A stretch of DNA of 64,000 nt from Roseovarius atlanticus. GTDB lineage: Bacteria; Pseudomonadota; Alphaproteobacteria; Rhodobacterales; Rhodobacteraceae. Where the stretch lies: assembly GCF_001441615.1 (NCBI RefSeq), contig NZ_LAXJ01000028.1, forward strand, positions 35,832 through 99,831, given 5' to 3'. How positions within the stretch are numbered: the first letter of the stretch is position 1; each line of letters begins with the position of its first letter. The notes under the pieces were generated by a model, which worked only from the letters and a program-made list of their open reading frames with translations, searched no databases and was not told where the DNA came from. The position numbers and the translations under genes were made by a program. Shown here piece by piece: positions 51,244-59,931 of the stretch.

Positions 51244-51283
51244 CCTGCAATGCGTGACAATCTCCTGCAATGCGTGACAATCT
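51244..51283. repeat. Perfect 20-bp tandem duplication
   Basis: The 20-mer starting CCTGCAATGCG occurs twice head to tail (51244-51263 and 51264-51283). It duplicates the start codon of the next gene; the upstream copy opens a frame of only 11 codons that ends in TGA, so only the downstream ATG at 51270 gives the full protein. Confidence 0.95.
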
Positions 51284-51521
51284 GATGGGTGGCCTGCTGG
51301 CCTTCGGAATAGCAGCTCCGGTCGTGGTCGTCTGCTGCGGCGGCGGAACTGCCGTGCTTGCAGCGTTGTTCGGCGGCGTTGGGGCTTGGCTCTCTGGAAT
51401 GAGTGGCATTGCCGTGCTGGTTTTGGCGGGTCTGACCTACCTGATCGTCCGCGCACTGCGTCGTTCGCAAATGAAACGCGCCTCCGGCCCCGACCCATCA
51501 CAAAGAAAGACGGCTCCTTGA
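51270..51521 (+). CDS. Small membrane protein with vicinal cysteines, mer operon
   Basis: 83 aa. Two membrane helices; the first carries a Cys-Cys pair (VVVVCCGGGTAVLAALFGG), the second is followed by an Arg-rich cytoplasmic tail. The design is like MerT, MerF and MerE, so it is probably another mercury transporter or helper, but no exact family fits. No ribosome site is clear because the upstream sequence is a fresh duplication. Its TGA overlaps the TTG start of merF. Confidence 0.7.
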   Translation: MRDNLMGGLLAFGIAAPVVVVCCGGGTAVLAALFGGVGAWLSGMSGIAVLVLAGLTYLIVRALRRSQMKRASGPDPSQRKTAP

Positions 51522-51904
51522 CTGACACACCTGAAAATTCCGACCGTCTGCTGAAATGGGGGCTTGGCGGTGCGCTCTTCGCCGCGCTCTGCTGCTTTAC
51601 ACCGCTTCTGGTCGTCATCGTCGCTGGCGTCGGATTGTCGGCCCTCACGGGCTGGCTCGATTACGCCCTGTTCCCGCTGCTGTTTTTCAGCCTCGCCGTG
51701 GTGGCACAGGCCCTTTGGCTGCGCGCTGGCAAACCGGGACCGGCCCCGAAACTTTGGGCCACCGGCCTCGCGGTGGCCCTGTCGATCCTGATCATTCTTC
51801 TCGAATTCAGGTTCGCAATACGGATCACAATCGGCGTTTTCGCCGCCACAGCACTCTACGCGGTTCTCCTGAACCGTGCGCAAAAGAAAGGATCGCTCTT
51901 ATGA
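51518..51904 (+). CDS. merF: MerF-like mercury transporter, extended
   Basis: 128 aa from TTG 51518. The first half is classic MerF: LLKWGLGGALFAALCCFTPLLVV with Cys25-Cys26, and GLSALTGWLDYALFPLL. Usual MerF proteins are about 80 aa with two helices; this one adds a loop and two more helices (ATGLAVALSILIILLEF, ITIGVFAATALYAVLL), and it lacks the second Cys pair near the normal C-terminus. Coupled to both neighbours by 4-bp overlaps. Confidence 0.85.
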   Translation: MTDTPENSDRLLKWGLGGALFAALCCFTPLLVVIVAGVGLSALTGWLDYALFPLLFFSLAVVAQALWLRAGKPGPAPKLWATGLAVALSILIILLEFRFAIRITIGVFAATALYAVLLNRAQKKGSLL

Positions 51905-52038
51905 TGATGGGATGTTGCACCGCCACCGGCATGGTCTTCGGCCTCCTCGGCATGTTGACACCGCTGATCGCCATCGGCGCGGTCATATATCTGCTCGCCG
52001 CCAGACCAAAAGACCCCGAACATGGCGAGGCGCGCTGA
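51901..52038 (+). CDS. 45-aa membrane peptide with Cys-Cys
   Basis: 45 aa: MMMGCCTATGMVFG, then one hydrophobic helix (MLTPLIAIGAVIYLLAA) and a polar tail. It overlaps merF by 4 bp and ends 1 bp before merA, so it is certainly translated with them if expressed. The Cys-Cys ahead of the helix suggests metal handling. Short enough to be missed by annotation. Confidence 0.65.
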   Translation: MMMGCCTATGMVFGLLGMLTPLIAIGAVIYLLAARPKDPEHGEAR

Positions 52039-52039
52039 G

Positions 52040-53470
52040 ATGAAAGACCTGAACAAAAACGACGATGAACAGGGCGGCTATGACCTGATCGTTCTTGGGG
52101 CCGGATCGGCGGGGTTCTCCGCCGCAATTACCGGCGCGGATGCCGGAAAGCGTGTCGCCCTCGTAGGACATGGCACCATCGGCGGAACTTGCGTCAACGT
52201 GGGATGCGTGCCCTCCAAGGCGATGATCCGTGCGGCAGAGGCCGTGCACTGTGCGGGGGCTGCCAAGCGGTTCCCCGGCCTGTCGGGACGGGCACAAGTG
52301 GATGATTGGCAGACGCTCGTTCAGTCCAAGGACGATCTGGTCACGACCCTGCGCCAGAAGAAATACGCGGACCTTCTGCCGGAATATGAGGATGTCGATT
52401 ACATCGACGCCGGTCCCGCGCGGCTGATCGAAGGTGGCGTGACAGTCGGTGAGCGAACCCTGAAAGCACCGAGGACCATCATCGCCACGGGCGGGCGTCC
52501 CGTTCTGCCGACCATCGACGGCATCGAGGAAATCGGCGCGCTCAACAGCACCAGTCTTCTGGAACTCGAAGTACTGCCGAAAAGCCTGATCTTCATCGGC
52601 GCGGGCTACATCGGCGCGGAGCTGGCCCAGATGATGAGCCGCATGGGCGTGAAGGTCACGCTTGTCGCCCGTTCGCATCTGTTGCCCGGCGCGGAACCAG
52701 AGGTCTCGGAGGCATTGGCGGCGGCGTTCGAGGCCGAAGGCATCACCCTTCTGACCGGGTTAAGCTACGACACTGTGCGCCGCGACGACGCGGGCGTGAC
52801 ACTGCGCGTGATCCAGAACGGAAAGCCTGTCGAAGTGACGGCGGATCACCTCGTTTCGACCGCTGGCAGGCGGGCCAATACCAAAGATATGGGCCTGGAC
52901 GCAATCGGCGTGGAAACCGACGCGCGTGGGTCCATCGTCGTCGGCGAGGACATGCAGACATCGGTGCGCGGCATCTATGCCGCAGGCGATGTGACCGACC
53001 GCGACCAGTTCGTCTATATGGCGGCCTATGGTGCAAAGCTCGCGGCCAAAAATGCGGTTCTCGGCGAAGACCATCGCTACGACAACGCCGCGATGCCCTG
53101 GGTGGTGTTTTCCGACCCGCAGGTCGCGGGCGTCGGTCTCGGTGAAGCCCAGGCGCGGGACGCGGGCCTCGACGTCAAGACGTCCATCGTACCGCTCGAT
53201 CAGGTGCCGCGCGCACTGGCCGCACGCGACACGCGCGGATTGATCAAGCTGGTGGCGGACAGAAAGTCCGACCGGCTGCTTGGCGGCCAGATCATCGCGC
53301 CCGAGGGGTCCGATACGATCCAGACCCTCGTTATGGCGCTGAAGTTTGGCATGACCACAAAGGCGCTCGGGGAGACGATCTTCCCCTATCTGACGACCGT
53401 GGAAGGGCTGAAGCTGGCGGCGCAAACCTTCGATATGGACGTGGCAAAGTTGAGCTGCTGCGCCGGATGA
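52040..53470 (+). CDS. merA: MerA mercuric reductase
   Basis: 476 aa from ATG 52040 (ATG 52022 lies inside the preceding gene). FAD-binding GAGSAGFSAA, redox pair Cys51/Cys56 in GGTCVNVGCVPSK, NAD(P)H site (IGAGYIGAELAQ), and the C-terminal Cys473-Cys474 that receive Hg(II). It reduces Hg(II) to volatile Hg(0) in the cytoplasm. The N-terminal HMA domain of some MerA proteins is absent, as in several marine alphaproteobacteria. Confidence 0.95.
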   Translation: MKDLNKNDDEQGGYDLIVLGAGSAGFSAAITGADAGKRVALVGHGTIGGTCVNVGCVPSKAMIRAAEAVHCAGAAKRFPGLSGRAQVDDWQTLVQSKDDLVTTLRQKKYADLLPEYEDVDYIDAGPARLIEGGVTVGERTLKAPRTIIATGGRPVLPTIDGIEEIGALNSTSLLELEVLPKSLIFIGAGYIGAELAQMMSRMGVKVTLVARSHLLPGAEPEVSEALAAAFEAEGITLLTGLSYDTVRRDDAGVTLRVIQNGKPVEVTADHLVSTAGRRANTKDMGLDAIGVETDARGSIVVGEDMQTSVRGIYAAGDVTDRDQFVYMAAYGAKLAAKNAVLGEDHRYDNAAMPWVVFSDPQVAGVGLGEAQARDAGLDVKTSIVPLDQVPRALAARDTRGLIKLVADRKSDRLLGGQIIAPEGSDTIQTLVMALKFGMTTKALGETIFPYLTTVEGLKLAAQTFDMDVAKLSCCAG

Positions 53471-53492
53471 AGATCAGGACAAGGACCGGAGA

Positions 53493-54845
53493 ATGAATGA
53501 AGACTACGACCTGATCGTCATCGGGGCGGGCATGGCGGGCGTGGCCGCGGCCAACAAATGTGGCGCGGCAGGATGGCGTGTCGCCATTGTCGATGCGCTG
53601 CCCTACGGCGGCACCTGCGCATTGCGCGGCTGCGATCCAAAGAAAATCCTGCGGCGCGGTGCGGAAATCATGGACGCGGCACGGCTCATGCAGGGCAAGG
53701 GGATCGATCCCGGTGATCTGTCGATCAACTGGGCCGATCTGATGGCACACAAGCGTGGCTTCACCGATCCCGTGCCGGACAAGATGGAAAAGGGCCTGTC
53801 GGGCAACGGCGTCGAAACCCTGCATGGAGCCGCGCGGTTCACGGGAAGCAACACGCTGGAGGTCGATGGAACGGCATATCAGTCGGAACGGTTCCTCGTG
53901 GCCGCCGGTGCCATGCCCAGGCCGCTGAGCTTCACAGGGGCCGATCTCGTGATCGACAGCACGGATTTCCTCAACCTGGAGGCCCTTCCCAATCGGGTTC
54001 TTTTTATCGGTGGCGGCTTCGTGTCCTTCGAGTTTGCGCATATCGCCGCACGGGCCGGAGCCAACCCGATCATCGTGGATCGTGGCGCCCGGCCCTTACG
54101 CGGCTTCGATCCCGATCTGGTCGAAATGCTGATCGACCGCAGCGGCGGTATCGGCGTGGACCTGATGCGCGAAACCGAAATCGTATCGGTCTCGGAAGCC
54201 AGTAGAGCATTCACTGTCGAGGTGAAGTCGGGCGATGAAACCCGAACAATCGAAACCGATCTGGTCGTGCATGGCGCGGGCCGTGTGGCAGCCCTGGCCG
54301 ATCTGAATCTTGAGGCGGCTGGTGTTGATTACAGCGACAAGGGCATCGTTGTAGCCCCGCATCTGCAAAGCACGACAAACAGCGCGGTCTTTGCCGCCGG
54401 AGATTCCGCCGACACCGATGGCATGCCGCTGACGCCAGTCGCAGTGATCGAAGGGAAGGTCGCGGCCTCCAACATGCTCAAAGACACTCAGACCGCACCG
54501 GATTATGCCGGTATTCCTACAGCCGTTTTCACAGTCCCGGAAGTGGCGCGTGTCGGCATGTTGGAAAGTGAGGCAAGGGACGCCGGGTATGATGTCGATG
54601 TTCGGTTCACCGACACTGGCGATTGGTATTCGAACTACCGGATCGGCGAGACCTCTGCTGCCGCGAAGGTCCTCGTGGACAAGTCGAACGGCAAGATCCT
54701 CGGCGCGCACCTGTTCGGCCCGGAATACGGCGAACTGATCAATTTCTTCGGGCTGGCAATCAAGCTGGGCCTGGCGGCCAAGCAACTTAAGTCGATGACG
54801 GCGGCCTATCCAAGTGTTGGATCGGATTTGGGCTCGCTTCTCTGA
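53493..54845 (+). CDS. Second flavin disulfide reductase of the mer operon
   Basis: 450 aa. FAD site VIGAGMAGVAAANKCG, redox pair Cys42/Cys47 in GGTCALRGCDPKK, NAD(P)H site (LFIGGGFVSFEFAH) and FAAGDSADTDG. Related to glutathione and mercuric reductases but without a terminal Cys pair, so not a MerA. It follows merA by 22 bp. A role in regenerating low-molecular thiols during mercury stress is a fair inference. Confidence 0.85.
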   Translation: MNEDYDLIVIGAGMAGVAAANKCGAAGWRVAIVDALPYGGTCALRGCDPKKILRRGAEIMDAARLMQGKGIDPGDLSINWADLMAHKRGFTDPVPDKMEKGLSGNGVETLHGAARFTGSNTLEVDGTAYQSERFLVAAGAMPRPLSFTGADLVIDSTDFLNLEALPNRVLFIGGGFVSFEFAHIAARAGANPIIVDRGARPLRGFDPDLVEMLIDRSGGIGVDLMRETEIVSVSEASRAFTVEVKSGDETRTIETDLVVHGAGRVAALADLNLEAAGVDYSDKGIVVAPHLQSTTNSAVFAAGDSADTDGMPLTPVAVIEGKVAASNMLKDTQTAPDYAGIPTAVFTVPEVARVGMLESEARDAGYDVDVRFTDTGDWYSNYRIGETSAAAKVLVDKSNGKILGAHLFGPEYGELINFFGLAIKLGLAAKQLKSMTAAYPSVGSDLGSLL

Positions 54846-54901
54846 ATTTGAAAGATTTTTCGCAATAGACCCGATCCTCCTCGGAACGTATGTCTGGCCC
54901 G

Positions 54902-55228
54902 ATGAAGACGGTTCTTATCTACTTCGCCGCTGCGCTGGCCGAAATTGCCGGATGCTTTGCTTTCTGGGCCTGGTTCCGGCTGGACAAGAGCGTGTTTTGG
55001 TTGGCACCGGGCATGCTGTCCCTTGCCGCTTTCGCCTGGCTACTGGCGCTCAGCCCCGCCGATCAGGCGGGCCGCGCCTATGCAGTCTACGGTGGCGTTT
55101 ACATCGTATCGTCCCTGCTGTGGCTATGGGGCGTAGAAGGGCATCGCCCGGATCAATGGGATGTAGTTGGAGCGGTCATTTGCCTTGTCGGTGCGGGTAT
55201 TATTCTCTGGGCACCGCGCAGTATTTGA
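54902..55228 (+). CDS. ynfA: YnfA-family small membrane protein
   Basis: 108 aa from ATG 54902 (an ATG at 54890 adds four residues). Four helices with the family landmarks [37 protein letters not shown] and [13 protein letters not shown]. YnfA proteins are small multidrug-resistance-like exporters. It ends the mer-associated run of genes. Confidence 0.9.
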   Translation: MKTVLIYFAAALAEIAGCFAFWAWFRLDKSVFWLAPGMLSLAAFAWLLALSPADQAGRAYAVYGGVYIVSSLLWLWGVEGHRPDQWDVVGAVICLVGAGIILWAPRSI

Positions 55229-55441
55229 GAGGCAGCCGCAGACGGGGTGAAGCGCTGAATCGTTCGATTAGATCGCCTTTTGGTTCACGCGTTCCGACAA
55301 CTCGGCGCTGCTTTCCCTCCGCATCGCGGCTGCGATCAAGCAGGTTTTCTACCGCCCTCGAAAGCAGCGATACATCCTTTACGCAGCATCGGTCAAAGTG
55401 GGCTCGAAGCTGCCATTTTCTGCGTTGCGGAAGAGCATAGG

Positions 55442-56380
55442 TCATGCTGCCTCAGCGCCCTCCCCTGCCCTGCACGCCTCCGATCTGGCGATCAGATAGT
55501 CGCAGGCCCGCTGCGCGTCCGCGGCGTGCCGGAAGATTGCGCCCTTGTCCGACCGAAGAACGCGCAACCAGTTGTGGAGGTAGGCGGCATTCATCTCGAG
55601 CGTATGCGCGGTAAAGCCCAGCGTCTGACCCAGGAACACCGAGGTCAATTCCGCGACGATCTCCTCGCGAGCATAGGACGTGTTGCCAAACTTCGAGAAC
55701 CCGAAATCGCGGTTCAGCCGATGGGGGGCTTTTGTGGCATGGGCCAGCTCATGGGCCCAGACCCCGTAGAAATTGCGCGGGTCCTGAAACCGCGTGATGG
55801 ACGGCATGTAGACCTTGTCCACGGGCGGCAGGTAGTAGGCTTCCCTGCCGGTAAAGACGGTCGTGATGTCGATGGCGTCGAAAAACGCCTGCATATGCGG
55901 GATGGGCTCGGACGGCGGATGCTCGGGCACGGGCTCCGGGTCGGGGAAGAAGCTGTCGGGCAAGCCCTCGATCTGGCAGGCATTGAACACGCGGTAGGAT
56001 TTCTGAAAGCGGAAGATGCGGGCTTGCTCGGAGCGAACATCCCCGTCGCTGCCGTCGTTCTCGCCGTCGGCGCCTTTCTGGCTTTGGCCGTAATAGACGA
56101 CGACAGAGGACTTCTCGCCCTTGCGAACCTTTGCGTCCAAGGCATTGGCCTGCGGCAGCGTCATCCAGAAGGGAGAGCTGTGGCCCGCCATCACGGTCCG
56201 CATGGTCAGCAGGAAGTTGTTCACCCCCTGGTAGGGCTCACCGCCCACGCGCAGGGGGCGTGAGCTGCCGCCTGCGGTCCAGGGCTTGCGCCATGGCAGG
56301 ACGCCGCGCTCGATGATGCGGATGATTTCGTTTGTGATGACCTCTGAGGCATCGAATTTGGGCGTACGGGATCGGGCCAT
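55442..56380 (-). CDS. ardC: ArdC-type antirestriction protein
   Basis: 312 aa. The N-terminal ~140 residues are the ArdC ssDNA-binding domain (ITNEIIRIIERGVLPWRKPW, GVNNFLLTM, ARIFRFQKSYRVFNACQIEG). The C-terminal part is a zincin with WAHELAHAT near residue 214 and the family sequence EEIVAELTSVFLGQTLGF. ArdC protects incoming plasmid DNA from host restriction; this suits a conjugative plasmid. Full length. Confidence 0.88.
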   Translation of the reverse strand: MARSRTPKFDASEVITNEIIRIIERGVLPWRKPWTAGGSSRPLRVGGEPYQGVNNFLLTMRTVMAGHSSPFWMTLPQANALDAKVRKGEKSSVVVYYGQSQKGADGENDGSDGDVRSEQARIFRFQKSYRVFNACQIEGLPDSFFPDPEPVPEHPPSEPIPHMQAFFDAIDITTVFTGREAYYLPPVDKVYMPSITRFQDPRNFYGVWAHELAHATKAPHRLNRDFGFSKFGNTSYAREEIVAELTSVFLGQTLGFTAHTLEMNAAYLHNWLRVLRSDKGAIFRHAADAQRACDYLIARSEACRAGEGAEAA

Positions 56381-56421
56381 GGCTGGCCTCCTTTTCGAGT
56401 TTTGGTGAGAGGGAGTGGTGA

Positions 56422-56892
56422 CTAGGTTGACCGACAGGGGCGCGGATCGTTGGCGATCCTGCCACCGAGGGCTTCGACCATGTCGATGTAGGTGGTCAGC
56501 GACACGGACTTGCCGGGACCCGAAGAGTCAGGGTCGACCGATCCGTCCCGCGTCACCCGCGGCAGGTTCGCGAAGGCGATGACATCAGTGACGAGTCGGA
56601 TATCGATGAACGGCGTGCCACGTGCGACCGCAAGAGTGGCCAAGGGAAAGCGCTCGATCGGCGCGAAGGTCGACACGGTGGTCCAACCGAGATGGAGGAA
56701 TGTCCCACCCTCCCCGCAGATCACATGCGCGTTTGGCAATGACGCCGCCTGCTTCAGATAGCCGAGATCACGCAGGACGGTCTGGCGTTCGAGCCGCTGT
56801 GCCAGCGCCCTCTGGCCAGTTCGGCGCAGCTCTCTATGCCGCCACCAGGAGGCGGCGGTTGCGCGGAGCACGCGCAAGACACCTGATTGCAT
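56422..56892 (-). CDS. Hypothetical protein
   Basis: 156 aa from ATG 56892, with AAGGGC upstream; an ATG at 56907 adds five residues. Basic N-terminal third (RHRELRRTGQRALAQRLERQTVLRDLGYL), then a beta-rich part with CGEGGTFLHLGWTTVS and ends in SLTTYIDMVEALGGRIAND. No family recognised. Next to ardC and divergent from fic. Confidence 0.55.
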   Translation of the reverse strand: MQSGVLRVLRATAASWWRHRELRRTGQRALAQRLERQTVLRDLGYLKQAASLPNAHVICGEGGTFLHLGWTTVSTFAPIERFPLATLAVARGTPFIDIRLVTDVIAFANLPRVTRDGSVDPDSSGPGKSVSLTTYIDMVEALGGRIANDPRPCRST

Positions 56893-57082
56893 AGGAATGC
56901 CCTTCATCCGGAACGGCAGACCGGAACCCGGCCCGGACCCATCTGAGGGACCCCAAAGGCCCTCATCCGTCAGTCACAAAACCCGAAGAACACTTTCTCT
57001 TTTTCCGGCCCCTTTGGGCACACAACAAAACCGAAAAGCCCGGCCCTTCTGCCGAAGCCATTGATTTCATGCAGCAATTCCA

Positions 57083-57182
57083 GATCGGCAGGCAAGATCG
57101 GCAACGCATATCGGCAAAACCTTGCTTGAAAGTACGAAATGTGTTTATTTTTCAAATACTTTGCAAACATGGAAGATCGGCA
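57083..57182. repeat. GATCGGCA repeats around the fic promoter
   Basis: The octamer GATCGGCA stands at 57083, 57096 and 57175, with ATCGGCA at 57111, all within 100 bp upstream of the fic start. The winged-helix tail of the Fic protein would be a natural binder. Otherwise 56893-57184 holds no gene that I can support. Confidence 0.5.
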
Positions 57183-57184
57183 AA

Positions 57185-58387
57185 ATGCTGGAAACACCCG
57201 CCAGGATCGAACCCTGCTTCTTCGAGGAGCATATTCCTACAGAACTGGCAGACCTTTCGGTCGACATCCAGAGGGAAGCCACCGGGCTGGGACAAGGGTT
57301 GCATCCTGACAGCGCAGCTGAGCTTGCCGATCTCGTCCGTGTGATGAACTGCTATTACTCCAACCTGATCGAAGGACACAACACGCGCCCCCGCGATATC
57401 GAAAGGGCGCTGGCTGGTGCCGAGCTTGAGGAAGAAACCCGTCCCCTCGCCCTTGAGGCCCGGGCGCACGTCATCGTTCAACGGGCCATCGACGAGATGC
57501 ATCGCAAGGGCACCCTGCCCCGCCCCACATCCGTCGAATTCCTGACTTGGGTCCATAAGAGCTTCTACGACGAGATGCCGAATGAGTTTCGGGTCATCGA
57601 ACATCCCGACGGCACACAAGAGCCCATCGTTCCGGGACGCATGCGCCAGGATGATGATCGGGAAGTTGTGGTCGGGCGCCACCTACCTCCTTCATCGTCG
57701 CGTGTCGCGGCATTCATGGACCACTTCGACAAACGATTTCAGATTGCGGCGCGGTCTTCGAGCGGACGGATCATTGCGATCGCCTCTGCGCATCACCGGC
57801 TCAACTACATCCACCCTTTCCCGGATGGTAACGGCCGTGTCAGCAGACTGATGTCTCATGCCATGGCCCTCACAGCGGGGATTGGTGGCCAAGGGCTCTG
57901 GTCCGTATCACGTGGGCTGGCCCGCGGGCTAACCGATCGGGGCGAGTACAAACGGATGATGGATCTGGCCGACAGTCCACGCCGCGGAGACCGCGACGGA
58001 CGGGGGAACCTGTCAGAAGCGGCACTGAAGACGTTTAGTGAATGGTTCCTAAAGGTGACGCTCGACCAGATCAGCTTCTCAGCAAGATTGTTCGATCTCG
58101 GCGGATTGGACCAACGGTATCGTCGTCTTGTTGCAGATACCATCGATGACAAGCGAGCGCCGGAACTAATCTCGGCGGTTCTTCGTCATGGGGCACTGGA
58201 ACGAGGCGATGCGCAGATTGTGCTCAAGACGTCCGAGCGTACTGCTCGCAACACGCTGAGTAAACTGACCGCCGCCGGATACATGACGTCCGTCTCGCCG
58301 AAGACGCCGGTTCGGTTGGCGTTTCCGTTGGATTATCGAGAGCGGCTCTTTCCAAACCTCTTTGGAGACGGTGACATGCCCGTGTGA
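57185..58387 (+). CDS. Fic-domain AMP-transferase with own inhibitory motif
   Basis: 400 aa from ATG 57185; the frame is open to 57122. The Fic active loop HPFPDGNGR stands at 210-218. Upstream, SNLIEG (59-64) fits the (S/T)xxxE(G/N) inhibitory helix placed N-terminally, as in class II Fic proteins. A winged helix ends the chain (GDAQIVLKTSERTARNTLSKLTAAGYMT). Fic enzymes attach AMP to hydroxyl groups of target proteins. It sits between the plasmid replication module and ardC and may act as a maintenance toxin or regulator. Confidence 0.88.
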   Translation: MLETPARIEPCFFEEHIPTELADLSVDIQREATGLGQGLHPDSAAELADLVRVMNCYYSNLIEGHNTRPRDIERALAGAELEEETRPLALEARAHVIVQRAIDEMHRKGTLPRPTSVEFLTWVHKSFYDEMPNEFRVIEHPDGTQEPIVPGRMRQDDDREVVVGRHLPPSSSRVAAFMDHFDKRFQIAARSSSGRIIAIASAHHRLNYIHPFPDGNGRVSRLMSHAMALTAGIGGQGLWSVSRGLARGLTDRGEYKRMMDLADSPRRGDRDGRGNLSEAALKTFSEWFLKVTLDQISFSARLFDLGGLDQRYRRLVADTIDDKRAPELISAVLRHGALERGDAQIVLKTSERTARNTLSKLTAAGYMTSVSPKTPVRLAFPLDYRERLFPNLFGDGDMPV

Positions 58388-58454
58388 CTGGCAACCGAAG
58401 CACCCTGTTTCTGGCCAAGTCCGCGAGCGCTGCCTCTGACCGTGTTGGAAAGAA

Positions 58455-58470
58455 GTTCACAGCTGTGAAC
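58455..58470. promoter_or_regulatory. parS-like palindrome, copy 1
   Basis: The perfect 16-bp palindrome GTTCACAGCTGTGAAC matches the RepB-binding consensus GTTNNCNNNNGNNAAC of RepABC plasmids. The identical second copy lies 45 bp away, just after repC. Confidence 0.88.
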
Positions 58471-58499
58471 TATCCCGAGCTATCCTACTTGTCAGCCGA

Positions 58500-58515
58500 G
58501 TTCACAGCTGTGAAC
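58500..58515. promoter_or_regulatory. parS-like palindrome, copy 2
   Basis: Second identical copy of GTTCACAGCTGTGAAC, ending 3 bp from the repC stop. Two sites in this position would nucleate the partition complex. Confidence 0.88.
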
Positions 58516-58518
58516 TCA

Positions 58519-59766
58519 TCATGCAGCATCCCGCCGCATCAAGGCCATGATCATCGGACCGCAGGAGAACTCCCCAATTGCTGCCTTTGAAGATAGGGTT
58601 CTCAAGTAGCCTCCAGGTGATCGGATATCCGCAAACCGTTCAAGCATTGCAACGATCACAACAGACGCTTCTTCGGGACCCATATAGCGTTTCGCCTCGT
58701 CCCACGCGGACGGGGAAATACCCATCATGGGCCTGACCACATCAGCTACACGGACCAGATCGTGCCAGTGGCGAACAGGCTGCTCGGAATAAGCTTTGAA
58801 TTCCTGACAGGAGGCGAGGACGAGACCAAGCGGTATATTCGGCATCAGTTGATCGTCAGTAATTGCCGTTGGGTTCGCCTCATCTTCAGAACACAGAGGG
58901 CTATCGGCAACTTCTGGAATATCGCGCGCAACGCCTCCGCCCCGCGCTTTTTCTAAGCGAGGTTCAAGATCATAAGAGTCTTTATTTGAATTCTGATAGT
59001 GCTGCTCAGAAACAGCATCATTGGTGCTCATATTTTCGGTTTCACAGCCATCCAGAAGGTTTCTGGCGTGATCTAAGGCTGACCCCAAAGAGTCTTCGAT
59101 GCGCCTAAGGTCTTCCATTTCGAGTTTTCTGCGAAGATCTCGGGCCATTAGGACCGCAAGATCAGAGAATTGGTCCCAGACGCCCTGATCCGGACGAAGT
59201 GAGCGCCCGTACTCGGCCAGCCCTGCGAGGTCACGCCGCATGAGGCTCACAGTGGCACGTAGGCGCTTGTACCGCTCTTCTGCGGCCCGGACGGTCTCAG
59301 CGGCCTCACAAACCTCCTGGAAGCGTCGAACGAGCGGAGAGAGGTCGAACCCAAACGCAACCTTTTCGTCGCCGTAGCGGCGGGCATAGCGCTTCCCATT
59401 GGGGCTATCGCGCCGGACAACAAAGCCAGTCTGCACAAGGTTGGAGAGGTGGCGCCGCATCGTCGAGCAGGGCATGCCGTTCAGGCGCTCGCAAATCGCC
59501 TTGTTGGACGGATGTACAATCAATTCGCTGTCATTGCCTCCGAGAATTGTCGCTTGGTGAAAGCTGACCAGCGCCTGAAGCACCGTCAAATCCCGATCGG
59601 ACAAGCCGAACGCGACTCGAGCGGCAGCGAGCTCCCTCAGGACCTCCCACTTGTTGGCGCCGACTGGGGGCAGGTCTTCCTGGGTCGCTGCCTGATGTTT
59701 CAGGATGGCAGCATCTATCGTTCGCCGGAACGGCGTTACGGGCGTGTAGTCCATTTTGTCATTCAC
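58519..59766 (-). CDS. repC: RepC replication initiator
   Basis: 415 aa with the RepC sequence order: TPFRRTIDAAILKHQA, WEVLRELAAARVAFGLSDRDLTVLQALVSFH, a winged helix (VHPSNKAICERLNGMPCSTMRRHLSNLVQTGFVVRRDSPNGKRY, near 85-128), and C-terminal GISPSAWDEAKRYMG...GGYLRTLSSKAA. RepC binds and opens an origin that in RepABC plasmids lies inside its own gene. Level is set by the antisense RNA in the gap before it. Last gene of repABC. Confidence 0.94.
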   Translation of the reverse strand: MNDKMDYTPVTPFRRTIDAAILKHQAATQEDLPPVGANKWEVLRELAAARVAFGLSDRDLTVLQALVSFHQATILGGNDSELIVHPSNKAICERLNGMPCSTMRRHLSNLVQTGFVVRRDSPNGKRYARRYGDEKVAFGFDLSPLVRRFQEVCEAAETVRAAEERYKRLRATVSLMRRDLAGLAEYGRSLRPDQGVWDQFSDLAVLMARDLRRKLEMEDLRRIEDSLGSALDHARNLLDGCETENMSTNDAVSEQHYQNSNKDSYDLEPRLEKARGGGVARDIPEVADSPLCSEDEANPTAITDDQLMPNIPLGLVLASCQEFKAYSEQPVRHWHDLVRVADVVRPMMGISPSAWDEAKRYMGPEEASVVIVAMLERFADIRSPGGYLRTLSSKAAIGEFSCGPMIMALMRRDAA

Positions 59767-59839
59767 GAAGACAAAAATATCCCGGTCCGCGAATCACTTT
59801 GGACTTGCGGAAAATAGCTCCGGACACTACCTTGAAGGT

Positions 59840-59893
59840 GCTAGAAACAAGTTAGGGTCTCGTGGAGTGGTCGCTTTGCGGGACCTTTTCTTT
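59840..59893 (+). ncRNA. Candidate antisense ctRNA (incompatibility RNA) between repB and repC
   Basis: The 165-bp repB-repC gap holds, on the strand opposite to repC, a possible promoter TTGCGG (59805-59810) and TACCTT (59828-59833) with 17 bp between, and a terminator hairpin GGTCGC/GCGGGACC (59869-59885) followed by TTTTCTTTT. The predicted RNA is about 54 nt, the size and place of known RepABC ctRNAs that block repC translation. Ends are estimates. Confidence 0.6.
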
Positions 59894-59931
59894 TGCCTTT
59901 TCGTGCCTCCTTCTTTGATTTCTGCTCTTCC

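Noticed and set aside
50024..55228. Mercury operon as a complete transposon
   Set aside because: I could not find inverted terminal repeats, a transposase or a target duplication bounding it; the recombinase at 63042 is too far away to assign to it.
55200..55445. 81-codon minus-strand frame between ynfA and ardC
   Set aside because: It overlaps the ardC stop and the ynfA end, has no ribosome site, and no family is recognised.
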